In this document: piece by piece, positions 22,619 through 34,669 of the stretch
How positions within the stretch are numbered: position 1 is the first letter of the stretch
How the letters are laid out: each line of letters starts with the position of its first letter
Source of the DNA: Anaspis maculata
Lineage: Eukaryota; Arthropoda; Insecta; Coleoptera; Scraptiidae
Assembly: GCA_949128115.1 (NCBI GenBank)
Contig: OX421967.1
Coordinates: forward strand, 10,282,070-10,346,069
Length of the DNA: 64,000 bases
Direction of reading: 5' to 3'
Notes under the pieces: generated by a model
Told to the model about the DNA's origin: nothing
The model's input: only the letters and a program-made list of their open reading frames with translations
Database searches by the model: none
Position numbers and translations under genes: made by a program

Positions 22619-23739
22619 AATACACATTCAACCAAACCAACATTACACCCTCATCATACCACACTATGAGCATTTTGTGGGTGAAACGAAGGAAAGAAAG
22701 AAGGACGAAGGAAACGAAGTCATCGAAAAGAGGGCGCTATAATAAGCTAGAGCTTGATGCACCTTCAAACACCTAATGAAAAAATCCAGCAATTAATCCG
22801 CGACGCCATCCCACACTCAAATGACTTATTATTGTAATTGTTTATCGTTATTCCAGCAATTTTTTTCTTGGCACGTGTACCAAGACCATGAGTTACCCAT
22901 TTGAGTCAACATCTTCCCTGTCTAGGATTCTGTCCTCTTTGGAGAAGATTCCAAGCGCCAGCAAACAACGAAGAATCTTTCGCCACCAAGCCGTAGCTTC
23001 GGGGTCATTTTCAAAAATTCGTAACTATTGTCCCGTTGGTCGTACCGATGTGGAATTTTTGTTGAAATAAAGTTCAAATTCTCCTTTAAATGTACCTCCG
23101 TATATGTACCTATTATTGTAATTTGATAAGAACGGGTACTTGTCCGCATGTCCTAACTTTGGAAATTCAGCCGGCTTCTGAAATGCAGCACTATCATCGG
23201 CGGTGTCGCGCGACACCTGATTGTTGTTATTGTAATTGCTGCTGATCACATTTCGTCGAGATTTTTTTGGTTCGGATACAAAGTCATGGGCTGCCCATTG
23301 AAGTGAAATTTTTTCGCAAAAATCCTTTCGTCTAGGACTAGATGCTGTGACGAACGGACAGACGGACAAAGCAAGGACATAAGCGCCTTTCTGTTTGGAG
23401 AAGTGCGCTCAAAAAGAGCATTTTTCAACGTACCTACCCAAGCAGCAAGTTGAAGAAATTCGATCATCTATAAGGACATTCCACCTAATTTATTTAGTTG
23501 AAATTACGTAAATCTGACTTGACTATTCACTTTGAGGGATTTCAATAAGATTTTTTCCCCCCTCTTATATAACTTTGAAGACATGTAGCCAGTAAGTCTA
23601 TATGATGGATAAATTTACGTAATAATGCATACAAAAATTTTTTATATAGGTAATATCAACTTTGGAGGTGAAAACAGGCCATTGGGATGTTTTTTCTTAT
23701 ACACTGACGGACAAAATTAACGCACCACCAAAATTTCGT
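22619..23739. other. Intergenic DNA with one weak exon candidate
   Basis: On the minus strand, about 23290-23140 has coding-like composition (SNYNNNNQVSRDTADDS, then PAEFPKLGHADKYPF) after an acceptor-like gggcag. I could not join it to other exons and it matches no family I know. The remainder is AT-rich. Confidence that this is a gene is low. Confidence 0.25.
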
Positions 23740-25285
23740 CCCGAGTTTGAAGTCAAATTTTTCGCGAACTACAAATCAGACTTCGATAATCTTTTCACCA
23801 GGCTGTAGCTTAATTTTTTAAAAATGTCACTGTGTAGCTCATCTTTGGGTTAACATTTAGTATTGAGACTATTGAGAGTGTACTAGGTGTTATAATGAAG
23901 GTGCTTTCTATACCGCAAATTCGGAACACCCTGTGGGAATTACTAGCAGCAACAGCAGGACATACTGGAGACCAAATTCAAGTCCCAACCTTTCTTAACA
24001 AATCTACGTTTGTTTTGTTTCAATATCTTAATTTTTAGGGGAGATGAGCCATTTTATTGCACACCATGTCTTTATTGCCTCTTTGGTAGGTAGGACCGGG
24101 AATACCTCTCGGATTTTATTGGTCTTTTTTGCTGGTTGTAAGTTGGTTCTTTAAAAATGTAATTGACTTGCTCGTGTTTGAAAATTATACAGTTTTGCCT
24201 GTATACTGGGTGTTACAATGAAGGGGTGGTTTTTCCTGAAATTTGAAACACTGATAGTGGCACGTCTTTACAGGTGTTCCAAATTTTGGAAAAAAAACAC
24301 CCCTTCATTGTAACACCCAGTATACAGGCAAAACTGGTATAATTTTGGTACAATTTTTAAACACAAGCAAGTCAATAACATTTCAGAAGAACAGCTTACA
24401 ACAAGTACAACAACTTACAACTTGTTCAACTTACAACAAGCAAAACAAGACTATCAAAATCCGAGAGGCACTCCCGGTTCTACCGACCAGCAATAAAGAC
24501 ATGGTGTGCAACAAAATAGTCCATCCCCTCCGAGATCTCTCCCTAAAAATGGAGATATTGAAACAAAACAAACGTAGATGTGTTAAGAAAGGTTGAGACT
24601 TAAATTTGATCTCCAGTGTGTCCTGCCGTTGCTGCTGGTAATTCCCACAGGGTGCCCCTAATTTGCGGTACAAAAAACACCTTCTTTGTAACACCCAGTA
24701 TACTGCCAATAGTGAATAATAATCAAAGATAATGTTACGAAGCTCGCGACCATCCCGGCTCTTTCAAGAGAAATCTAGATTTCCGCGTTGCATTCGGGAA
24801 GCATCGAGAGACTTCAGCGGTAGGTCACGACACGTCGAGACTTCTGGTGGAGGTGCCGTAGAAGGTACGCGTATATTCCAGTATCTCGACGCAGATACCA
24901 GAAAAATCCTCGTGTGCTGGCTGGAAACACCAACAGGAAGCATCCAGAACCTTCGATGACACTATAAGAGAGGAACTCGACCTGGCATCGGGAGAGTTTG
25001 AATCGAGCGATCGTGGCGTTAACATCTCAAGCGACATTGTGAATTTCTAGGCGATTAATAATTCTGTACGCTATTCAGTTGTATCGGTAGTAGCTGATAA
25101 AGTGCAGTTGTTGACAAGTAAATCAGTCCGTTTAATTTCGAAATAGGCGAGCCCGAATATCGTAACAATAAGCTACACAGTGACATTCTTAAAGAATGAA
25201 GCTACACCCTGGTGGAAAGATGATTAAAATCGGATGGGGAGTTCAAGAAAAATGTGACCTTGAAGTCAGTTATGAGAATATCAGT
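23740..25285. repeat. 1.1-kb palindrome split by a solo LTR
   Basis: The outer arms (about 23750-23850 and 25172-25275) are inverted copies sharing agctacacagtgacatt. The inner arms (about 23885-24200 and 24330-24710) are inverted copies sharing a segment with cataccatgtctttattg-type matches and ccgagag. At the centre is a small hairpin (about 24206-24332). The 18-base word atactgggtgttacaatg, or its complement, marks both ends of the central hairpin and, with changes, the outer ends of the inner arms. With the 439-bp LTR insertion removed, both arm pairs share a midpoint near 24270-24290. Confidence 0.85.
24733..25167. mobile_element. Solo LTR (Ty3/Gypsy-like), 435 bp
   Basis: It begins TGTTACG and ends CGTAACA and is flanked by a perfect 4-bp target duplication ATAA (24729-24732 and 25168-25171). 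No internal retroviral-type domain is present. It sits inside the right arm of the surrounding palindrome and so is younger than it. Confidence 0.9.
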
Positions 25286-26344
25286 TACGTTGACCTAATA
25301 ACCCGTTATTTTCCTTCAAATTGAATCACATTTTGATGTGAATTATTGAGGAAAAATCACGTAAATATGGATTAAGAATTCAATTTCTCGGTAAACATAA
25401 ACCCACAAAGTAAATTTCCCCTCTTTCACGACTTTTAGGTGAATCTGCCTTGGTGGTTGATATGACAAAATGCCCTGGCCCTGGAAGTAAAATACCTACT
25501 TAAGTACTTAACTTTAACCTATTCAAGATTTGCATTAAAACGGTTTTGACCATATTAGTGTTTGTTGACCTAAACCTACCCTACCAGTTATTATTAGTAT
25601 TTGTCCAGGTTTAAATTCGGGAAATTTTAGATCCATTAATTTGTCGAAAATATTACGTCGTTCGGCCTAAACTAAGGAAGTTTTAGGTTGAAACTACGTA
25701 AATTTCCCCTATTTTAACAAGAATAAAATGTGAGACGCTAATATTTCCCTATTTTAAGTGAAATCGCTTTCATTTTCGCCTCGGACGCCAAACTTTGGAG
25801 GGCGCCTGAGCGCCTTTTATCTCTCCATTATCTTGAAAAAACTTGCCTGCGGCGCTTTTTTACTCACAATTTGCGCAATTTTCACCTATTGTCAACATTA
25901 CTGTTGAGAAAAAAACCGCTTGAGATGCTATTTTCTCATTCCTAAAAGGGCGCATTACAGAACTTCGCATTGGGAGCCAAAAGCTGTGAGGCGGGCCCTG
26001 ATCGCCTTGCATTTTAGTGAAACAAATTGTTGGTCGAAAAATAGGCTAAAATTCACGTTAAAATAAAATTGTATAAATAATCTGTTTCTCCACGTAAATT
26101 GTATAAGTATATCCTACTAACAGAAAGATTATTTATACCTACAACTTCATTTTTACAAGATCTTATTCCCATTAAAAGAATCCCTCAAGTTTTACGATAT
26201 TCTGAAATTTACTTCGTCACGACGTGAGTTTCACTCTCACTTTGGCTAAAATTACGTAAAATTCACGTAAATATTACGTAATTAAATAGGTCACGCTGAC
26301 TTCTACGACTTAATTTACGTCGAGATTACGTATATTTGACGTAA
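25286..26344. other. Intergenic DNA rich in ttacgta words
   Basis: No gene recognised. The stretch is AT-rich with many acgtaaat/attacgta words, particularly at 26240-26345 just outside the next palindrome. A short region near 25790-25990 is GC-richer (ggcgcctgagcgcc) but has no long frame. Confidence 0.4.
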
Positions 26345-28560
26345 GTTGCTGACATATATAAATTTGTAAGTAGAAATAATGTGAAAAGGGGTTTGCATTT
26401 GTGTCTCTTATTTTATGTTATGGGTAGCATATTTAGTAGGCTTGTAGTAGATCTAGCCCCAGAGGTGCGTAGCTGAAAAACTACGCCCCCAGCAATGCAC
26501 TACATTGCGGTAAAAAAAAGACAACGTTTACGTCCCGAAACAGTTAAAGGTAGCTACGGCGAGCTTATTAGATTGAAAAATGCGGATCTCCAGCTGAAGT
26601 CCAAGCAGAAAATCTTGAGAAAAAAGCGAGGAAAAAAGGTAGGTGGTGGTTGACTCTGCACGGCCAGCCCGAGGTGATTTTTTCTTGGCTGGTCGTCGAG
26701 CTCTTCGAGAGGTCTGCGACGACGCTGGTCGTCAACATGGGGCCCAATAAAGAGCCTACAAGGTCCCAAGGGTTCACAGGAACAAAAGTTTGCTTGTAGT
26801 GGACTGCACAAGACAGCAAAGTGACAGTTTTGACGTGCCACCAATTGACGTAACAGCCGCCGTTGCCTACGGTAACTTGAACCTCTTCTGACAAATCATT
26901 CTCTAAAATTTCCTCGACGAAACGGCCATTTTCCCCAATAAGGTCAATCGCCTATACCCGTTGAGAAAATATTGCCGCAGAAATCGACAAGTCAGTCTCC
27001 GACCTCAATTAATATCTATTGTACGTCTTAGTTTTACTGTTACTTGCTACTGATTATTAATTATACAGACCCTATCAATATACAGTACGTTTTTTAATCA
27101 AAAAACCACCACCTGTTGCTTTCAGTTGGTAGAAGGAAAAAATTCCTGTTGCACGATTAATGTTGTCATGTTGACGTTAGGTCAAAAAAGAAAAAATGTC
27201 AGGGGTGTCAGGCCCGTCAGGTCATTCAAATTCAAAACTAAAAAAGCCGCTTTGACAAGACTTGGTCTTTCCTAAGTATTTCCCGACATACATACTTAGT
27301 ATGCCGAGAAATTGAAACGCGATTTGAAAATATCGTTGGTTAAATCTATTACGGTCGAAATAGAAGATAAAAATTGTGTCGCAAACCTTTGGCAAGAGGC
27401 ACTCGTCAAGTTTTTCAGCAGAACAGTGGCAAAAAAATATCCCTCACTGCAGAAAATTGATTCATAGAGACTGGGACAGAGACATGGGGAATTTTAGCAT
27501 CAAGGACATTCCACCAATTATAAAAAGTTTGGCAGAATCCGACCCATCGGATGCAGAATTGGCTTATTCTTCTGCTTCAGACTTTGAAGATGAATCTGGT
27601 GATGCACATGAGGTTGCTACTGGAACTTCTGATAATGACGACAAGGATATTAGCGCGATCGCAGTATTCACGGGCACCGCAAATTATCTACAAACTTCAC
27701 ACAGCATATTTTTTTGACATAAACCTGTGTCAGTGTGAAGTGCGACAATAACCTAAATAATTACAGACCGTCTGTACACTCAACAGTGTCAAAAATATTC
27801 CTAAATTTTCACACTAGACAGCGTTGCCGTTGTTCTTTTGGGGGTAGAATGCGACGTTGGTGGTTTTTCAATTAAAAAACGTACTGTAGGCGATTGACCT
27901 TATTGGGGAAAATGGCCGTTTCGTTGAGGAAGTTTTAGGGCATTAATTTTTAGAACTGGTGTAAGTTGCCGTCCGGCAACGGCGGTGGTTACGTCAATTG
28001 GTGGCATGTCAAAACTGTCACTTTGCTGTCTTGTGCAGTACGCTACAAGCAAACTTTCGTTCCTGTGAACCCTTGGGACCCCATAGGCTCGTTATTGGGC
28101 CCCATGTTGATGACCAGCGTCGTCGCAGACCTTTCTCTAAATCATCCATAGCTTCCGCCCAAGGAAGAGCAACAGACTCTGTCACACCCGCACGGAGGGA
28201 AACACAAGCCCGTCGACCAGCCTGCCAGCCAAGAAAAAATCACCTCGGGCTGGCCGTGCAGAGTCAACCACCACCTACCTTTTTTCCTCGCTTTTTTCTA
28301 AAGATTTCCTGCTTCGACTTCAGCTGGAGATCCGCATTTTTCATTCTAACAAGCTCGCCGTAGCTACCTCTGTGTTCGCGACGTAAACGTTGTCTTTTTT
28401 TATCGCAATAATGTAGTGCATTGCTGGGGGCGTAATCTTTCAGCTGCGCACCTCTGGAGCTAGATCTACAAACCTGCTAAATACGCAATACGCTAACCAT
28501 AACATGAAATAAGAGACACAAATGCAAACCCCTTTTTCAGATTATTTCTACTTGTCAAAT
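26345..28560. repeat. 2.2-kb palindrome with unique centre
   Basis: The left arm (about 26345-26957) and right arm (about 27893-28560) are inverted, diverged copies. The minus ORF at 26554-26844 and the plus ORF at 27998-28363 share long stretches (GPHVDDQRRRRP, NHLGLAVQSQPPPTFFPRFF). The right arm carries about 70 extra bases in the middle of that frame. A further inverted pair (tacagtacgttttttaat at about 27080 and its mirror at about 27875) extends the symmetry inward. The peptide has no recognisable domain. Confidence 0.85.
27376..27717 (+). CDS. Unrecognised acidic ORF in palindrome centre (113 aa)
   Basis: The ORF occupies the unique centre of the 26.3-28.6 kb palindrome. It has a basic/aromatic N-terminal half (WQKNIPHCRKLIHRDWDRDM, then IPPIIKSL) and an acidic serine-rich second half (SDAELAYSSASDFEDESGD). 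No ATG context or splice sites strengthen it; the frame may start upstream. The layout suggests a cargo or residual protein of the element defined by the inverted arms. Function unknown. Confidence 0.35.
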   Translation: MSQTFGKRHSSSFSAEQWQKNIPHCRKLIHRDWDRDMGNFSIKDIPPIIKSLAESDPSDAELAYSSASDFEDESGDAHEVATGTSDNDDKDISAIAVFTGTANYLQTSHSIFF

Positions 28561-31500
28561 TTCCATGTCAATATGTGGGTATTACAGGTATCCACTAGTG
28601 CATCCGTGACTAGTGCCCACCTAGGCTACTAGACGTCGGAGTATGGTTTTCCTCGCAAAAACGTCCTCGACGATCAAGTACCGAGCTCTACACCAGGTGG
28701 CGTTTTTTAAATGTAAATCGCCTATACTGAGGAAGAAAACAGCAAAAGCGGAGCTTATTCAACTATTTTACAAGGAGCAAGGAGCGATAATATCCCATGA
28801 GTTCCACCGCGCATCCGTCACCGCGTTGGTATCCGTCGAACGTGCACATCCACAGTCTCTGATGTCGCGTGTGTCAGTGGCATCGTAAAATCCGTCTCTT
28901 GGTCGTCGCCCGCATGATTTGACTCCGAATTCTGAATCGAACCGTCCCCGACAAGCAGCCGAAGGATAAACCGGACGTCCTCCTGGAAAAAGTCAGTCAA
29001 AATTCCCATTCCTGAACGATTTTTTTTTGTTGAATCATCTCGGCCAAACGTCAGCTGTCATAATTTGACGTTTCTCTCGGCGGCGTCAGTAACGTCAGTT
29101 TTTGACGTTTCCTCTTCTCAACCACAACAAAAAACCTCACATTTTGTTGCAAGTTCCTTTCGAAATCGATCGGTGCTCGCGCTAGTCGAATTGATGCCAA
29201 TTTAGAAGACCCCGACAAACGCCGGCAGACCTCAGCTAAATCGTGTGTGAGTGCGTCGGTATCAGTTTTTTTTTAATTTTATTTATTACAATGGAACGTG
29301 ACCTTGCTTGTTCGCCAAAGTAAATTTGCCGGGTAAACAAGCCAATTAGCGGCGAAAAAGCCGGCAAATTGCATTGAATTGATCAATTTGTTGAAATTTG
29401 CTTTGGAAGTAGTGCATTTATGCATGCGAAATGTTTGGGAAAAACTATTGTGGAAATTGAAAGTGAAATTGACAGCTGACGTTCAGCCAGCAGAGGCGTA
29501 GCGGCCCCTTTTCCTGTGTTCAGATTTTAAACTTTTCTCCAAGCCGTGGGTTTTACCGTTGAACAAAAAAAAATAAACAAAAAAAGGAAATCGGAAAAAA
29601 TGCTTGAAACTGCGGAAGCTTTAACAAAAATATGATACCTAATTTTATACGAGTTTATTGACGTAATCTTGGACGTAATATTGTCGTGGTTTTGGGGCAC
29701 GACAGGCTTGCAAGGAGTGTTCCAAAGAAAGGACTGTGACAAATATGCATTTATTAATGAGTGTAATACACTATTTTATTTACTCCGGCCTAATAATGGG
29801 GTACTTGCCAATGGAATAGATTCAGCTGGAAATACTTTTGATTGCTAGTATAAGTGATAAGGGGACTCTACTGAGAATTTCACAAAAATCCCGTCGTTTT
29901 CTACAGAAAAAAACGAATTTGAAAAATCCTCCTAAAAGCTTCGCGCCAGGACAGGGATTTTGAGTGGGGTTGGTCTGACTGTGTGACATTGCGACAATGG
30001 AATAATCAAGAATGTCAGGGATGTCACTGTGACACTGTCATTTTGAACATGCTATCGCAAAACCGGTTTCCTATCGAATTCTTTTATCGTGAGCATTTAG
30101 ACAATAAAATCGAACAATGTTTCGTAGAAACTGACTCCAGAAACCTCTTATAACACTGTCTCAGTCGAGATAATTCATTTCCAGGGGAAAATCTGGAGGA
30201 TCACCAAATAGCACAGAAATAAGAGGCCGAAAATGAACAGTGAGCTTTTATAGGTTCATCATTAGCATACAATTCCGGATAGGTAATACTTTAGAGCTAC
30301 AAGAGATCCATCTGGAGAGGACGCGATGGATCTCCAAATAAAATGTGAGGAGCAGGAACACTGATGTCCGAAATGAAGCCGGGGGTCAGCCAGGTCAGAG
30401 CACGGGTGACAAACATGCGAAAGGCTTTTAGGTGGACAGCACTGAAGACTAAAGAAAGAGACTAGTTAGGTTGAACAAGGAATGAACAAAACGAGTAGGT
30501 ACTTACCGCGTAGATCAAAGCCTCGATCAAAGCAGTCGAAGGCAAAAAAAGGACACAGGAAGAAATTACGGTCGGCGGTTTGACGTTGTCAGTCAGACTC
30601 AGATCTAGGCTCAGATCAGATTTGAGATGATACGATTTCAAAGTTTGAAAACGGCACCTTGACGACGTTATATCATTGCCAACCCAACGAGGAAAAAGAG
30701 CCCTTCTATGTTCTATATCTAATATATTTGTGACGTCACAAATATATTTTTAAAACACGCATTGCGGCCGCAATTTTGGGAATTTGGGAAAAAGAAAAAA
30801 TACGGGTACAATATTTTTAACCATACTATCGATTAAGCCAATAAAAAAAAAATAGGCAAGTACCCCATTGCTGGGAAATTCGGAATCCTAGCTGCTAAAA
30901 ATAGAAATAGAAATGTTTGAAAAGTGGCACTTCGCGACGGACATTCGCGATCGCGTAGCTTCTAGTAGCAATATTTTTTTTCATTTGGTTGAAAAGCGGT
31001 TTGGGTTAACAATATGCTACTTTTCGACACCGGTTTCAGTACCTGAAAGTGTCAATTATTAAACCAAAGTAGATGAATACATTGAAAAGAGCAGTTCAGT
31101 TTTTCCATTTATTTTGTTTTTCAAAAATGATGATTTTACGTTAAAGTTTGGACCTTACTTAACACGAATGGCGCGATTCTCTAAACAAATAACATTCCAT
31201 AAACGCTTTGTTACGCTGTCATTGATAACGTCCGATTTTTGTACACAACAATGTTTATAAAACCTTTAATTAATTAATTAACCTTCTCGGCATCGGTGCA
31301 AATATTCTATTTAATTTTTTACGTCTCTAGCTATGTAGTTACTTGTTCATATGACGTCAAAATCGCGATATGCAGTGTTTAAACCAGCGTTTAAAGTGAA
31401 AACTCCAGTTTATGCATATTGGCCGAGATATCGACTTGTGTAAGAGTGAGGGAAAAGGTCGGTCCAAGGGAAAACGCGTAATTGTTGTTACATTAAAAAA

Positions 31501-31839
31501 CCGTTTGGATTACCCCAAATTTTTTTATAGACGCCAACTAGCCCTAAAACACTGGGGTTTCTAAAAGATTTGCTGGGACATTTCTTGACCACTGAAAAAC
31601 TTAACAACTGTTTTATAATTTTGAAAGACGTAGAAAATTGAACACATGGCCGTTTTTCGAAAAAAAAAATTGTCATCCCCAAAAAAATATACATATATAT
31701 TTTTTTACACAAGTGAAAAAACGCTTTGTGGTAAGTTTTCCAATACACTCAGTACACCGTATAAAAAGAAACAATTGAGTTTTATCTTCATTTTTAAGGG
31801 AGAAATCTTGAATTTTGCCCTGCTGAGAATATAGTCTTA
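28561..31839. other. Intergenic DNA, weak exon candidates only
   Basis: GC-richer stretches at 28640-29010 (minus ORF from 29009, MGILTDFFQEDVRFILRLL) and 29150-29265 look promoter- or exon-like but match no family. On the minus strand, about 30600-30280 contains a donor gcg|gtaagt and an acceptor tttctttag joining two frames (CFDRGFDLR|VFSAVHLKAFRMFV), without an upstream ATG. The phrase ggggtacttgcc at 29800 is inverted at about 30856, so 29790-30890 may be one element. Nothing here is secure. Confidence 0.3.
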
Positions 31840-32335
31840 AGGTGCGTTCAGTCAGCTTATTTAGTCGCTGTTTTAGTTTTAGTCGTTGTCGTAACAGAGA
31901 AGAGCGTTCATACAGCAAGATTTAGTCGTGAGAATTGACCAATAGGAGCTCGAATGATACTGCGCGAACCTTCATCTTCATACCGTCCGTGTTCATAATG
32001 GGTAGTATTAATATAAAAACTCGTAAAAAAATAAGCATAAATAAGTATTTGCTTACATTTATGAGGAGTACAACTCCTCTGAAATCGAAGCAAATGCTTA
32101 TGCTATTTTTTTATTGATACATACAACCCATTACCATCACCATCCATGCTCATACCTTATACCGGTAATTACGCAACCTGCAAGTCGGCATCATACGACA
32201 AAGTTCGGAATTCTTACGACTAAAATTAAAACTAAAACTCTGTATGAACGCCGCGCATATGACGCGTGCTTTCTACTTTCAAATTTACGACAACGACTAC
32301 GACTAAAACTAAAACCAAGCTGACTGAACCCACCT
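31840..32335. mobile_element. PIF/Harbinger-type MITE, 496 bp
   Basis: TIRs read AGGTGCGTTCAGTCAGCT and mirror to AGCTGACTGAACCCACCT, extending about 55 bases with gttttagttttagtcg. A TTA lies directly outside each end (31837-31839, 32336-32338), the 3-bp target duplication of Harbinger elements. No transposase is encoded; the ORFs at the ends are just translations of the TIR. Confidence 0.8.
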
Positions 32336-32740
32336 TTAATGGTAATTGAGTAGGCACAGAAAGTATAAAAGCTTTTATATTTTATCGCCAAGAAAACATA
32401 CAGGGTGGTTCAGAAAATATCATCACCCCGTTTTTCTTCAGAAAGCCTTCGTGAGTACTGTTATCATTATCAATTAGCCGTTTTGAAACAGTTGAAGGTG
32501 AAAGTTTCTTGTTTGTTCACGTTTTTCCATATCTCCCAAGTGATTTCACCACAACGTAGATACTAGAGCTCGTGTCCGTCATTCTTTAATCACCCTGTAA
32601 TATGTATTCACTTCAAATGTACTCAGTCAATTTAGGTACCTCAATTTACCTGGCGGCCTCGCGCTATACCTGGCGATCTAGCTTCATCCTTGGTTCTTAA
32701 GATCGGCCCCGAGATCGGCTTTCCATCCACCTCATTAAAA

Positions 32741-32864
32741 TACCGTATGATCAAAAACTTTTCTACTTGCGGTAGGGTGTGGCCTGGCCAAAATCAGCCT
32801 CGTTTGCCTGCCAATGACCAGGCCACAGCCTACCGCAAGTAGAAAAGTGTTTGATCATACGGTA
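32741..32864. mobile_element. 124-bp hairpin MITE
   Basis: The arms of about 46 bases (taccgtatgatcaaaa... / ...ttgatcatacggta) are nearly perfect, including gtagggtgtggcctgg / ccaggccacagcctac. The loop is about 30 bases. Confidence 0.85.
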
Positions 32865-33245
32865 GTGAAGATATTATCCCGGTTATTTTTTGAACTTGCG
32901 CGATCTGGGATCAAGAAAATTTCCATTAGGACTCGAGTTGGCCGAGGAGTTGGCTTTACTGTAAAAATTTTCATCATACGTTCAGTCAATCCACTTCCTT
33001 TGATTAATGAAAATTTTGTTTCAAAAGCCAACTGCAAATAGAAGTTTCTCAGAAATTTCGTTCTTCTCATCATCTTCATTTTCATTTTTTCACTTGAGGA
33101 AATTTTGCTTGAAATCAAAACGTAGTTGTTTTGCAATAGTCAAAAAAAGTGAAATTTTGACCAAAGTTGAATAACGGTGTGTGTAATCTATGTAATCCTT
33201 TTTTAGCGCACTTTCCTAAAAAATGGGAAAAAGGCGCTTTTAGCT

Positions 33246-33289
33246 TCACTTTGTCCGTCCGTTCGTCCGTCCGTCCGTCCGTACCCGGG
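33246..33289. repeat. (GTCC)n microsatellite
   Basis: A run of GTCC/GTTC units directly precedes the 265-bp tandem array. Confidence 0.85.
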
Positions 33290-33295
33290 ATAACT

Positions 33296-34340
33296 CCTCA
33301 GGAAAGAAAGATATCGATGTGGTGTAAACGCTGATCAATAGTACACATGTCCAGGATGTCAAGTTGACTTTTGGTTTTTTGATATTCTGCCGCCATTTTT
33401 GATCCGCCATTTAGAATTTTTCTAAAAGTGATCCGATTGAAACGAAATTTGCAGGCAATGTGAACCGCATCAATTTTCGACAATTGATGCCCCGCCGCCA
33501 TCTTGTATTCTCACTATTGAACATGTTTCGAAGTGATAGAACTAGGAGAATTATGCTCCAACGAAAAGAGATATCGATGTGGTGCAAACACCAATCGAAT
33601 GCGTACGTGACCATCATATAAAGTTGACCAATAATTTTTGTCACTTGCCGCCATCTTTGATCAGCCATTTTGAATTTCACTGAAAGTGGTCCGATTTGAG
33701 TGAAATTTGCAGGCGATGTGAACTTTATCCGGATACATCTAATTTTTGACAATTGATGTCTCGCCGCCATCTTGTATTCTCACTATTGAACATGTTCCGA
33801 AGTGATAGAACTAGGAGAATTATGCCTCAACGAAAAGAGATATTGATGTAGTGCAAACTCCAATGAAATGCATACGTGTCCGCCATATAAAGTTGACCAA
33901 TGATTTTTGTCATTTGGCTGCCATTTTTGATCCGCCATTTTGAATTTTTCTGAAAGTGGTCTGATTCAAGTGAAATTTGCAGGCGATGTAAACTTCAATT
34001 AGATACATCAAATTTTTGACAATTGATGCCCCGCCGCCATCTTGTATTCTCCATATTAAACATGTTTCAAAGTGATAGAATTCAGAGAATTATGCCTCAA
34101 CGAAAGAAGATATCGATGTGGTGCGAATGCCAATAAAATGCGTACGTGTGCACAATATAAATTGGACCAATGATTTTTATCACTTGGCCGCCATCTTTGG
34201 TCCGCCATTTTGAATTTCTCTGAAAGTGGTCCGATTTGAGTGAAATTTACAGGCGATGTGAACTCCATCAAAATACATCCGATTTTGGACATATGATGCT
34301 CTGCCGCTATCTTGGTCGCCATATTGAAATTTCTTATCAT
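33296..34340. repeat. 265-bp tandem array, four units
   Basis: The phrase gatatcgatgtggtg or a variant recurs near 33310, 33570, 33840 and 34109 (periods 260-270). Each unit then has ttgccgccat, ctgaaagtggtccgat and a second cgccgccatcttg. The minus-strand peptides repeat a KMA motif but drift in frame between units, so they are not treated as genes. Confidence 0.9.
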
Positions 34341-34600
34341 TCAACACGATTTTCATGGAGCTTGGGACTTACCTTTGTTTCGTATGATCATTCTTATTCT
34401 CCAGCCCAATTCCAACATTTTGCCACCATCTTGGCCGCCATATTGAAATATTTTATTAGTGGAACAATTTTCATGAAACTTGGAACTTACCCTTGTCCAT
34501 AGTACGATCATTTTGATTTTTGAGCCAAATTTCATGATTCTGACGCTATTTTGGCCGCCATATTGAAATTTCTGCCCAAATAACGGTAGAACCATAATCA
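34300..34600. repeat. Second tandem repeat, about 115-bp units
   Basis: Three units each contain ggccgccatattgaaat, a cttggaacttac phrase and a tgatcattcttat or cgatcattttgat phrase. It overlaps the end of the 265-bp array and shares its gccgccat core, so the two probably have a common origin. Confidence 0.75.
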
Positions 34601-34669
34601 ACATCTTGCGTTCACTAACCCTTCAAAAAGGAAGTGCGCTACTGAGCCTCATGCCCATGAGGCATATTC

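Noticed and set aside
33296..34340. CRISPR-like array
   Set aside because: Units are long, diverged and contiguous without unique spacers, and the context is a eukaryotic nuclear genome.
33298..34604. Minus-strand ORFs with repeated KMA motifs as a gene
   Set aside because: They follow the 265-bp repeat, shift frame between units and lack a consistent start or splice signals.
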